Shown: positions 1 to 10,217 of the stretch, piece by piece | Position numbering within the stretch: the first letter of the stretch is position 1 | How the letters are laid out: every line of letters starts with the position of its first letter | Assembly (NCBI GenBank): GCA_026770585.1 | Contig: MU646340.1 | Location: 596,715 to 660,714, forward strand | DNA: 64,000 bases | Direction of reading: 5' to 3' | DNA from: Baffinella frigidus | Taxonomy: Eukaryota > Cryptophyceae > Cryptomonadales > Baffinellaceae | Translations under genes and position numbers: made by a program | The notes under the pieces: generated by a model | Seen by the model: the letters and a program-made list of their open reading frames with translations, nothing else | Databases searched by the model: none | Told to the model about the DNA's origin: nothing

Positions 1-57
<57 letters not shown>
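1..57. repeat. Poly-G homopolymer at the window edge
   Basis: The first 57 bases are uninterrupted G. Long G/C runs also lie beside assembly gaps at 26157-26166 and 55073-55281, so this is probably sequence next to a gap or contig break. True length cannot be judged. Confidence 0.9.
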
Positions 58-58
<1 letters not shown>

Positions 59-128
59 GAGAGACTCCTCGGCGGCATGCGGTGCGACCGCCATGCGGAC
101 ACGGTACCACTAGCACTCCGTGGTAGTT

Positions 129-257
129 CAAATAGTGCTCTGGAGCCTTTTAGTTTTGCCTTTGGCATGACCCCAGATCTGGGGGCATGCCGACAACAGT
201 TGATACATTTTGTACCAAAAATTCAACTTTTGAAGAATAGTCACAGAGCACTATTTG
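129..257. mobile_element. Small foldback (MITE-like) element
   Basis: A perfect 14-bp inverted repeat, CAAATAGTGCTCTG at 129-142 and its reverse complement at 244-257, bounds about 130 bp. Inside it, at about 164-191, is a near-perfect 28-bp palindrome centred on CCCCAGATCTGGGG. No ORF is present. Size and structure fit a non-autonomous MITE. The rest of 58-939 shows no coding signal I can support. Confidence 0.5.
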
Positions 258-939
258 AGCAACCTCGGAGGGCTGGTTGGTGGTAGGGGGGGGGTTAAAG
301 GCTGCCGGCGACATGGGCGAATCGGAGGAGGCTGGCGCTTGGCACGCCCTCACGACGGCTCGTGCGTCTTGACAGCACCAGGGGACGGGCCAAAATAATA
401 GAAGGCGCCCGTTGAAAACGATTTGACTGGCTTTTCTTTCTGCAAATGACAAAACGGGTGTCTGTTGGAAAAATAATTGGAATCCTTTTTAGAGTGAAGT
501 GACCCTCGTGATATAATTTGTATCAGAACGAGTTGCTTGCCAACGCTATTTCTACGGGCGCCGATTTTAAACACGGCCTCGTCACTGAACCGCAAGGCGA
601 ACGCCCCTGGGGGAGTGCGGGAGGTGAAACACGGGGCGTGACCTCTCCATCGCGGTTGGGCTCCTTGCTCTCGCCCGTGATGGCACACGTCACCTGCTCC
701 TTCCACTCCTCGATCATCGTCTTCAGCCCTGATGGCTCCGATCCATCCTCCTGTACAGGTTATGGATTTACTTACACGTTGCGTTGTTCACCCGTGCACG
801 CAGTTTCTGCCTCGCACCCAGAGAACACCACGCCACACAAGTTTATCAGGTAATGCAGCACGTTGGACGGTTGGGCACACTTGGGGTGGTACCATCAGGA
901 CATGCGCCGATAATCATGGCACTAAATTCAGGACACGAC

Positions 940-2914
940 TCAGGGCACGGCACGCGGAGAGGGGGGTTGGGGGCGTGCCATGACAAAGTCCTCGTCGTCA
1001 GCGCTCATCCCGAAATCTTCGGGGATCGGTGCCGCGGGCCCTTCCGCCAGCTGCGGCTCAGTCGGAAGCTCCTTCGACGCTGCGACAGGGCGCTTGTGCG
1101 CTGCGACCGACTTTTTGGGCGCTGCGAACGACTCTTTGGACGCTGCGGACAGACAGACCGAGAGCAACGCGTCAGCCCACACGCCCACCTTCCACGCGCA
1201 TCCCTTCACACCTAGGCCCTACACCCCAAACCCTAAATTCCGAACCCTAAACCCCAAACCTCCCGGGCACATCGCGTCCGCCCTTCTAGTCGACCCGCCC
1301 ATTTCCAACAGCTGTTTCCTAGGCCGACCGTCAGGTAAACACCACTCAGAAGGCTTCGACGACCTCTAGCCCCCGGATATCCGGAGGCAACGTTGCCATG
1401 TCAAACAATAAATTGAAGAAAAGGCTCAAACCCCCCTTCCAAAGTGGTGCATGTAGCCTTCTGAGTGGTACGGCGGGGGTACCTCTCGAGGGCTTGCGCG
1501 GCTTTCGCTCGGGGCTGCGTGGGAGGGGTCGCCGCTTGGGGTCCGCGAGAAGCTTTGCCACCGCCGCGCGCTTCACCCGCACCTGCTCCGCAATGTCGAA
1601 CACCTCCTCCCGCGTCACGCTCGCCTTCCCCGCCGCGCCCCGCCTCTTCCCAGGAGATAGCGAGGGGTTGGCAACCACCTTGCCCCCACCGCGCGCCAGC
1701 CCGCTCCCCCCACCCCGCAGCGCGCTGGTCAAAGGCGCGCTCCCCGCCCACTCGCCGGAAGAGCCTCCAGCCATTTCTCCCCACTGCCCCGGCGCCACGA
1801 CTGGCGCCGGCGCGGACTCTGCGGCCGCCGACTTTGCGGTGGATTTTTTCGGAGGAGGAGAAGAATGGTCGCTCGGGGACTCGGAGCGCAGCGTTCCTGA
1901 CCCGCGCTTGCTCCTTCTCTCGCCGTCCAGCACCTCTTTCAGCTGCCGCTTGTGCTCTGCCAGCTCCTCCTTGCTGCGCGTGTCGATCCACCTGGAAGGA
2001 CCCAGTGGGGGGAATTTCTCAGCCACTCTCACCTCACAGTCAACTCTGCAGTCTTCCATTCGTTCGCCCAGGGAGAATGGTCTGAGGGTAATGGTGTAGG
2101 GGGGCAGAGGGGCGGACACACGTCCAGAGCGCCGAGGGCAGGCACGGCAAAGGCCACGAGAAGGACAGCAAAGGACCCTACAGCCTCGGGGAGGAATCCG
2201 GCAGCCTTACTTGATGTTGCCGTCCGTGTCGTACTGCGGCCGCAATCCGGCGTTACGCGAGACCTCCTGCAGCTCCGTCGCCCCGGCGCCTTTTTCGTGC
2301 GCCGGGGGTACGGTGGCCCCTGGCATCCGCAGCACGCGCGTCGGCTCCATCGACACCTTCTTGCCGTGCTCGTCCAGGGCTTCGAAAGTGTCCTCGCCCG
2401 CTCCGGGACGATCCGCACCGCCACGCTCCTGCCGAGGCGCCCCCCCCCTGATTCGCGGGGGTCCCGGCGCTGGGATGTCTGTCTTCTTTCCGCTCTGGAT
2501 GCGCTGCGTCTTGCGATCATGCCTCTTCTCCGACTGCTCCGCCAGACGCTTGGCCTTCCACGGCGAATGGCCAGCCTCCCGCTTGGTCTTCTCCTCATGC
2601 CGTTTGGCGACGCGGCCCTTGCGCCCTGCCCCGCCAGTTTTCTTCATCTTGAGGACGTGCCCCCGCTCCACCCGCTTCTCCCGTTTCGACTGTTTCGACT
2701 TGGGATCGCCGTTGGGCAGCTTTCCGTAGCCTTGCACCCCGCCACGCAGCCGAAGCGTGCCCCCAGCGGCAAACACGGCCAGGGCCGTGCTGCCATGTCC
2801 AGGTGCGAGTCCCAGAGACGCTGCAGCACCTGCCTTGCCGATGTCTGTGAGCGGCGTCGAGCACGCAACCAGCCCCAGCACCCCCACAATTGCTGCCCAA
2901 GTGCCTCTCATCAT
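940..2914 (-). CDS. Presequence-bearing basic protein of unknown function (501 aa, 3 exons)
   Basis: Proposed exons are 2914-2211, 2081-1483 and 1142-940, and the reading phases agree at both junctions. The first donor is a strong GTAAGG. Two ATGs sit side by side at 2914 and 2911. Residues 1-20 form a hydrophobic signal-like segment. After a low-complexity Ala/Gly stretch comes LRLRGG at residues 54-59. A very Lys/Arg-rich segment follows (about residues 65-150), then a mixed middle, then a Ser/Pro/Ala-rich segment, and an acidic C-terminus containing GMSADDEDF. I do not recognise the family. The basic region suggests nucleic-acid or ribosome binding; this is inference only. The second intron holds a short telomere-like CCCTAAA patch. 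The gene is head-to-head with the plus-strand gene at 3062, whose protein carries the same LRLRGG motif. Confidence 0.72.
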
Positions 2915-3061
2915 CGTGCCATCCTTGGTCCCCTTGCCAAGATCTGAAGATCCTTCTTCTCGCGTGGGATTTGCCTTGATATTTGATGGTCAAATTTGAT
3001 CAACTGGTTGATGGTCAAACGAACGGATCTGAAAGGCGGGTCTCTTGATGCAGCGGCACCA
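2915..3061. promoter_or_regulatory. Divergent promoter, 147 bp between start codons
   Basis: This is the whole space between the ATGs of two divergent genes. It contains TTGATGGTCAAA twice, ending at about 2994 and 3019. With flanking bases the first copy is the near-palindrome TTTGATGGTCAAA. The same 12-mer in reverse complement lies in the NFACT/TRM5 divergent promoter at 30538-30549. A shared regulatory element is inferred. Confidence 0.55.
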
Positions 3062-6000
3062 ATGACGACGACTCCTGCTGGGGCCATGCCGCCGGCCTGC
3101 ACTTTCCGCGCTCTCCTCCTGGTCTGCATTCTATGTCTGGCCGCTCCGCCGCTCCCCGCAGCGCCACTCCCCACAGGGCGATCCGTCGCATCGTGCGCTC
3201 TCTGCCTGCGACTTCGCGGTGGAGCGCGCCAGGGAGTGGAGGTCGCGGTGCCGAGGGACGTCGAATCGCTCCAGACCGCGGTGGACGGGGCAGGTGCGTC
3301 CGTTCCGCAGCTTGCCAGCGTCGTGTGCTCGCTCGACGATGTTCCGCCGAAGAAATGAAGTACCGGGTGCGGTGTGAGCAGGGCTGCCAGAGTCTGCCAT
3401 CAGGGTTGTGCGCATGATGCGCGGATGCCACGACACGGAACAGGAAGTCAGAGTTCCCAGCATCAATGGCCTCGAGATATTCGGGGAGGACAGGCCTGTT
3501 CCGCTCGCCCCTGGCTTGACAGATCCCATGCTTCACTCTCACCTGCTTCTTGAACGCCGAAGGCATCAACAGGCCGGGGTAGGGGTGAGAGCAACGCCGG
3601 TGCAGCACGATCTCAAACGCACGGGTCACGGGTGAGCAGTGTTGAAGGACACGACGTGCCCGACATCCCACCATCTCTCTTTGCGAATGCAAGTTCTGAC
3701 GCCGGAGAGCAAGCGCTGCTCGAGGCCACCCGCCGGAGAGAGGCGTTCCAACACGCAAAACTCGAGGCCAGGTCCGCCCCCCCTCCTTCTCCACCCAGAC
3801 GTGTTGGGTGCGGCTGTCGGATCGCGCCCCGGCTGTTCCTTCTGCTAGGCGAGCGAGGAGGCTTTGTGTGATGCAGACACAGTCGCGGCGGATGAGAGCA
3901 AGGTGGTGGGCGCTGTGTGCAGGTTGGTGCTCGGAGAGGGCTCGAATGGCGTGATGCGCGAGATGCACTGCTTCGACCCCTTCGAGCGCCGGGACCCGTT
4001 CAAAGCCGCTGTGAGCCTCCGCTCCAGCATGTACCCATTCGGCGCTTTTGTCAGGAGAATGGAGATTTGCCTCCTTCACAGAAGATCTCCTTCGGGGAGC
4101 GCCCGCAGGCGCGAGGGGTGTGAGAATCGGGTCTGCCGAAATCGTGAGCTGGCACAGATTCGAACGTTGACCTGACTGCACTCACGCAACGAGAGGTGGC
4201 TGCACTCGCGCCACTTGATCTGGCTCTACTCCAGCCAGATCAAGTGCTGCGAGTGCAGGAACTTCACGTTGTGTGGCGACGGGCTTGATCTGGCTGATTT
4301 ACTCGAATCGGCAGTCCAGGATCTGGCTGATCCACTCACGAAACTCGATTCCTACTCACGTCACTCGATCTGGCTGTTCACGCAGGTGGAAGTGCACGGA
4401 GCGCCATGGCTTTTCCATCAATCGCGGCTTCAATGCTCGGAGGCACGCCAGCCCACCCGACACGATCCAGCACGCACCGCAGGGGCCCCGCTACCTGCTC
4501 GCGTTATGGCACTTGCGGCCTGGCTCGCTGGGCAACGTTCCGACTTTAACAGCAATATTCCGACTTGAGACGCTCCTTGCAGACGAGCGAAGGATGCACG
4601 CCCTAGCACGATGCTCGTTCGCTGGAGGATTCTTGAGGCACAGGGACTCACTCTCATGTGTGGTGTGCGGCAGGGGGTGGTGGTGCGGGCGATGCGCTCA
4701 GCCGGGGTGGTGCTGAGCGAGTGCGTCGTCGAAGGGCTTGACTCTGATGAGTTGAGAGCAAGCATCTGCGCGAGTGTCGAGGATCGAGCGTGCATCCGCT
4801 CCTACCACTCTGTCTTCCAGGTCTCCTACCGCTGTCTCAGTAACACTGCGCTGGCCATCAATTACATTCAGTGCATCAACTCCAGTAGAAATGGGTGTAT
4901 GGCAACTAGCATGCTTTTAAGACGAGCGTAGTTTGATTCAGACAGAGCTAGGTCTCACTCTCGCGCGCGCGACCCGCCTGTTCGGGTCCAGCACTAGCCT
5001 TGACGCGGCGCAGTCCCCACCAGCATATCTCCACGTTGGGGAGAGGGTGTCGACATTTTCGCACAGAGAGTTTGGAGGCAGCTCGCGTTGGATGGCGCGG
5101 GCGCCCTTCGTTGCCTGCTTTCCCCCCTTCTTTTCTTCCTCTTTTGCTTCGTTTCTTGTCTCTTTTCCTTTCCTGCTTTTTTTTCTTCGTGGCCTGTTTC
5201 TTTTCCGTGATGCGTTGGGCACTGCCACGGGGCGATCCCAGGACGCGTACGGGGCGATCCTGCGCTCGACAGGCTGGGGCGGCGGGTCCTACACAAACTG
5301 CTCGGTGCAGTACGGGGGGTACGGGGTCGCAGTGCACGGCACCGGCTCTGCGCTCCTCGAGGGCTGCTTCATCCGGCGCTTTCGCCACGGGGGGTTCATC
5401 GCGTGGGCTGACGCCGGTGTGGACCCCTCCCCGTCCGGTGCCTTGTCGCTGCTTCCTCCTAGCTGTGCATCAGTTTGGGGGGGCTCTTTGTTAAATATAT
5501 ATAGAGCAGGACTCTGTGCAAACCTCCAGTACAAAGAGCATCTAAATGTATGTGATGAAGAGCCCAGGTTCAGCATTTTTCCCGCGGGCCAACGCGTGCA
5601 CCACTTGAGGCTAGAAAGAGGACCATTTTAAATGTGGGGTTGTTAAATTTAGTACCAGTCACGGGCAGGCGTGTTATATACCGCCCGATACGTGACCAAA
5701 CGCCCCCATTTGTATGAAAATTACTACACGTCTCTTCTTTTTTCATCACATGTAAACGAATCCCTGTTTTACACTTCCTGTTTTACACTTCTAGCCTCGA
5801 GTGGCAGTCCCTTCCGCTCCGGCGTTGCACGATCTGTAACACCCCGGGTTTCGTGGTTGTATGGGTCTCCAATAAATTCTGCGGTTTTATGGGTATCCAA
5901 TAAATTGCCGGCGTGGTGGCAGAGGCTGGCACGCGGATAACGCTGCGAGACCTTATCCTTAGGAACCCCCCTATGCCCCTACGGGTTGCCTACCGTAGGG

Positions 6001-9000
6001 TCCTCGGTCATATCGCTTAGGGGTTATTCAAAATCCCTTCGAGCTCCGCCGTGTGGTATGGGTATCCAATAGATTCACGGCGTGGCGGCGTGATGGTGGC
6101 AGAGGCTGGAACGCGGATCACACTGCGAGACTGCTTCGGGTTGGAGATGCAAGAGTGGGCCACGGATCGCCGTCCCGGGAACCTCTCGATCGATGCGCAA
6201 TGCTCATTTGCTCCGCGCGTGGCACAGGTGTTCTATTTTGGCTCTCCGCCACCCCTCCCGTCCCACTCGCGGAGTTTCTAAATTGATGCAAATTGCAAGT
6301 GGCGTGGTACGTAAACATGCTCAGAAACGGGAATCTGCAGAGGAGAGACAAACTACCGCAGATCGCATTCACGATTCGCACCAGCCTCTCCAACTGCTCC
6401 TTGCCAGAAATGACAACCTTGACAAAAAGCCTTGCACGGCTTGACAACAAATCCTTACGAAATCACAACCTTCATTGGTCCTTGAAAACAAATCCTTACA
6501 ATCACAACCTTGAAAAACACCATCCAGGCACTAACCACACGACACACGCGTGGTTTGCAGAAGAACGAGATGCGAGGGTTGCACACCTGGTGGATGCACA
6601 CCCCGCTGTTCAAGAAGGGAGTGGAGCGCATCTGGGAGGAGAAAATCCCGACTCCCGACGAGATCAGCAAGGTCCGCCAGATTTGGGGTTTGGGATAGTA
6701 ATTTAGTGATTTTCGTTGCCAGCAAGCTTGACTTAAATACGTGTTTCCGGAATAGAGTGCTGTGCGTGCCCAGAGCGTGGAAGGTGTGGGAGGAAGAGAC
6801 GGTGGCGGTTGGTCCCGGGCTGACCGCCTGAGAGGCGAGCCATGCGATTCATCAACCCTGCATCTGGGAAGAGCAAGTCCCGACTCCTGCCGAGATCAGC
6901 CAGGTCCACCAGCCCCTCTTTCTCAGTGCCGTGGCCTGGACCATACACCCTACATCTGCGCCCTAACCCTAAACCCTAAACCCTAAACCCTCAACCCTAA
7001 CACTCAACCCAACACCCAAAACCCTGAATCCTAAATCCAAAACCCTCACCCCTACACCCAACACCCTCAACCCTCGACCCTAAATCCTACACCACAAAGC
7101 ATAAACGCTAAACAATAAACCCTGATCCCTAAACCCTATACCCTAAACCCTAAATCTCAAATCCTAATCCCTCAACCCCGAACCCCAAACCCCATCCCCA
7201 AATCCCAAACCCTTAATCCTAAACCCTAAACCCTAAACCCTCAAACCAAACTCCTCAATCCTAAACCCTCAACCCTCAACCCTGAACCCCGAACCCCGAA
7301 TCATAAACCCTCAACCCCAAACCCTAAACCCTAAGCCCTCAACCCCAAATCCTGAACCCTAAACCCTAAACCCTAGACCTTAAACCCCAAACTCTAAGCC
7401 ATCGACCTCAAACTCTAAACCCTGAACCCGAAACCCTGAACCCAAAACCCAAAACCCTGAATCCTAAATCAAAATCCCTATTCCTGACACCCAACACCCT
7501 CAAACCTCGACCCTAAATCCTAAACCCCAAACCACAAACCCTAAACAATAAACCTGATCCCTGAACCCTCAACCCTAAACCCTAAATCTCAAACCCTCAT
7601 CCCTAAACTCCAACCCCTCAACCCCAACCCCCAAATCCCAAATCCCAAACCCCAAACCTCTAATCTTAAACCCTAAACCCCAAAGCCTCAACCCAAAATC
7701 CTAAATCCTCAACCCTCAACTCTGAACCCTCAACCATGAATCCTAAACCCTAAACCCTGAACCCCAAACCCTAAGCCCTCAACCCCAAATCCTGAACCCT
7801 AAAACCCTAACCCCTAACCCCTAAACCCCAAACCCTAAACCCCAAATCCTAAACTCTAAACTCTAATTCTAAACCCCAAACCCTAATCCCTAATCCCTAA
7901 ACCCTAAACCCCAAACCCTAAACCCTAAACCCTACACTCTAAACCTAGAAATTAAAACTCTAACCATAAACCCTAAACCTTGAAATGAAACCCTAAACCC
8001 TAAACCTTGAAATTAAAACCCTCAACCCTAAACCCTGAATCCTGAACCCCAAGCCCTAAATCCTATACCTCAAACCCTCAACGTATAACCGTAAGCCTAA
8101 ACTCTAGCCTGAACCCCAACCCTTAATCCTCAAACCTAGACCCTGCACCCTGCATCATGAGCCCTGACCCTTCAACCCACACCTTACACCCTTCACCTGC
8201 ATTCTACACGCTGCACCTACACCCTAATCCCCAACCCTGGCTGCAGTGCGGGTTGGGGCGCGGAGAGCGGGGGGGGTTCAAAACCTCAAAACCCTGAACC
8301 CTTGACAACGGAGAGCAGGGGGCGGAGATTCGGAACGAGATTCGGAGGACGTTACGTGACCAGCTGAACCGCAATATTGCGTGGCTCAAGCGCCGAAGAT
8401 TCACCAGGTTCGCCCCTCCCATGCCAGATTGGAGGAGGGGGTTGCATTTTTCAAAGCGCCTCAGGAGGCGCTTGTTGAATTTTGAAAACCACTGCCTTAC
8501 GGGGAATTGACTTTTGGCGACCCCTGCAGACTCTAGCGTGCTCGCACACCAAGTGCATGTCCATCGTGCATTTGCGTGGTCAGGCTCCTCGACTGTCTTC
8601 TCTCAGCATAAGAAAACATGAAGATCGAATCCACGCGGGTTGCTGCGCGTACCCCGAGCGTGCAAGGTGTGGGGGAAAGTGGGCCCCACGTGGTGGTGGG
8701 CGCTGCGAGGCGAGACACGTGATTAACGTTGCCAATGATTTGACGAGACGTGTGATCCACGTTGGCAATAACTTGACGTTGCGTGGCTTGGCAGGCGGTT
8801 TATGATCGAGATGGCGCGGACCACATATCGAAGAGTCTCTGGCAGAAACGGTACCGAGTCTGAGTCTGAGTCGGACCCCGTCCCGGTGCTTCCCGCGCCT
8901 CGCACCCCACTCTCGCTACTCAAAACCAGAAAGCTGTGTTTCGGTTTTGCGCTGAACCCTGGTTGGAAACGGGATAAACGTCGGGAGAAAATCGAAAGGC

Positions 9001-9254
9001 ACTCTCTGGGTGTTGAGTAGCAGGCCACCCCCACGCCATCCCCCCTCTCGGGGTATGGAAGACTCTCGCCTCCTTCTCCAGGATGGTCATGGAGTGTGAG
9101 GGGCATGGCATTGCTGGGCGTGGGGTCTCGTAACCTTTTGGGGGGAGGGCAGGGCGAGGGCGAGGGCGAGGGCGAGGGGGAGGGGGGGCTGGGGGGGGAG
9201 GAGGCGCGAGTGGTGGAGATCGATTCGGAGGATGAGCTCTACAAGGAAGAGTGA
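3062..9254 (+). CDS. Presequence-bearing beta-helix-like protein, multi-exon
   Basis: Exon 1 (3062-3293) encodes a hydrophobic leader, LRLRGG at residues 49-54, then VAVPRDVESLQTAVDGAG, which resembles the start of right-handed beta-helix (pectate-lyase-like) domains. Other supported exons are about 4644-4727 (or to 4816), 5242-5416, 6103-6227, 6561-6671, 8319-8407, 8795-8850 and 9082-9254. From 5242 onward all junction phases agree. Exons at 4644 and 5242 carry short Gly/Val/Ser/Cys repeats (for example GGYGVAVHGTGSALLEGC) typical of beta-helix rungs. The tail has basic helical segments, a Gly-Glu repeat and ends in VVEIDSEDELYKEE. Exons between 3294 and 4643 are unresolved, so the model is incomplete there. 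The protein probably enters the secretory pathway. Its function is unknown. Confidence 0.6.
4201..4258. repeat. Long hairpin in an intron of the beta-helix gene
   Basis: TGCACTCGC plus CACTTGATCTGGCT on the left arm pairs with AGCCAGATCAAGTG plus GCGAGTGCA on the right, with a loop of about 7 nt. Partial GATCTGGCT repeats continue to about 4375. It is either a mobile foldback remnant or an RNA hairpin in the pre-mRNA. Confidence 0.55.
5857..5945 (+). repeat. Ghost copy of the start of the 6103 exon with its acceptor
   Basis: The stretch reading about GGCGTGGTGGCAGAGGCTGGCACGCGGATAACGCTGCGAGAC (cut here into its parts: acceptor GGTGGCAG, then AGGCTGGCACGCGGATAACG) closely repeats 6085-6140, which is the real acceptor and start of the 6103-6227 exon. 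Both copies follow GTATCCAATAAATT-like DNA. The upstream copy runs into a stop soon after, so it is likely non-coding. Confidence 0.6.
5957..6045 (+). mobile_element. Dispersed intronic repeat, family 2
   Basis: About 90 bp with the pattern CCGTAGGAACCCCCCT, CGGGTTGCCTACCGTAGGG, ATCGCTTAGGGGTTATTCAA, then AATCCCTTCGAAG. Related copies lie at about 11392-11490, 34105-34205 and 40360-40465. All four are on the plus strand, and three are clearly inside introns of plus-strand genes. There is no ORF. It is probably a MITE or SINE-like element. Confidence 0.6.
6870..6905 (+). repeat. Ghost copy of the end of the 6561-6671 exon
   Basis: About 50 bp around 6864-6909 match the last part of the exon and its donor (6629-6678) with about 7 differences. 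The copy would encode IWEEQVPTPAEISQ against the real IWEEKIPTPDEISK. The donor-like GGTCC follows both. I treat it as a decayed partial duplication within the intron. Confidence 0.6.
6955..8240 (+). repeat. Telomere-like degenerate heptamer array in an intron (about 1.3 kb)
   Basis: Hundreds of imperfect CCCTAAA, CCCCAAA, CCCTCAA and CCCTGAA units fill the intron between exons 6561-6671 and 8319-8407. The units are the plant/algal-type telomere heptamer, but degenerate and flanked by coding exons on both sides, so this is an interstitial intronic array and not a chromosome end. Confidence 0.9.
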
Positions 9255-10217
9255 GCCTCCCTCTCCCACCCGCCTCCACTGCGGGCGGGGTGCATCACCA
9301 CCAACACGCATCGAAATGCAACCTTCTCTCCCACCGTGTAAAGCAACTCTCTCCCACCATGGATGCATGGCCAAACAGTCTTGATCAGGCGGGTGTGCAG
9401 ACCAGGGGATTCCCGTCAGGGCCGCGCGTGCTCCCGTGCGTGCAGTCCGTCGCGAGTCGGGCGCGATTTTGCGGCGTGGAGCAAGCCCCAGGGTGCACAT
9501 GGGTGCTTGGTGGAAAGACCGGCGCTGACCCCCTCGGGTGTCGGCAGTATGGGGTTCATCACTCGACAGGCACCGATTGGGCACCTTCCGCACGTTATCC
9601 AGGTACTGTCTTCCCGTGCGCTGGGACATGTGGGTGTCTAGGCTCTCAGGGATCCTATGTGGGTATCTAGGCTCTCAGGGCACCTACCGATGCAAGGTTA
9701 TGAGGCCTGTGGATTCGTGTAGGGGTATCAAGTACGTAGATTCGTGTAGGGGTATAAAGTACGTACGTAGATTCGTGCAGGGGTATAAAGTAAGTTTGTA
9801 GCGTTGACAGGGCACGACACGGGCGAGCAGTCCGTGTCTTCCATCAGCAACCCGGCTACGCGGAACGACTGTCTAGAATTCGGGAACCGCGGTCAGTTCA
9901 CAATTCTTCCCCACGAATTGGCAACTTTTGGAGAAAATCGATTTGTTTCTCGGGTAAAATGACTTTTGCCACGATCCAAAATCTTCGAATAAGACGTGTC
10001 GGTTGCAACCCAGTGGTTCCTCGTAGGTAGCAGCTTAGAAGGAGTTGTCAGTCCAAAGGAATCAACGCGTGCATTCGTTTCATAGGACCCTCCGATAGGA
10101 AATCCCCAGGGGTCTGAATTTTTTCTCCTTGTACTTGTTCCAGAACTCAAGGGCTTGGACACCCCAGGATAAGCTGCTACAAACTGGTGGTGGTTGAGAC
10201 CGCTGGCAGGTGCTGCG
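9255..10217. repeat. Intergenic stretch with short tandem repeats
   Basis: No coding signal is visible. At about 9640-9680 a GGGTATCTAGGCTCTCAGGG unit is repeated. At about 9712-9800 a unit of about 31 bp, GTAGATTCGTGTAGGGGTAT plus AAAGTAC, occurs three times. Related sequence, partly inverted, is at 35768-35870 and 58982-59035 (GCAAGGTTATGAGG next to GTAGATTCACTTA and TAGATACCCACA), so this is a dispersed repeat family. Confidence 0.6.

Noticed and set aside
3015-4181. 388-codon minus-strand ORF
   Set aside because: It lies antisense to the presequence exon at 3062-3293 and crosses non-coding DNA. GC-rich sequence gives long chance ORFs here.
6955-8240. Chromosome end or telomere
   Set aside because: The heptamers are degenerate and are bounded on both sides by exons of one gene. 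The same holds for the other arrays.
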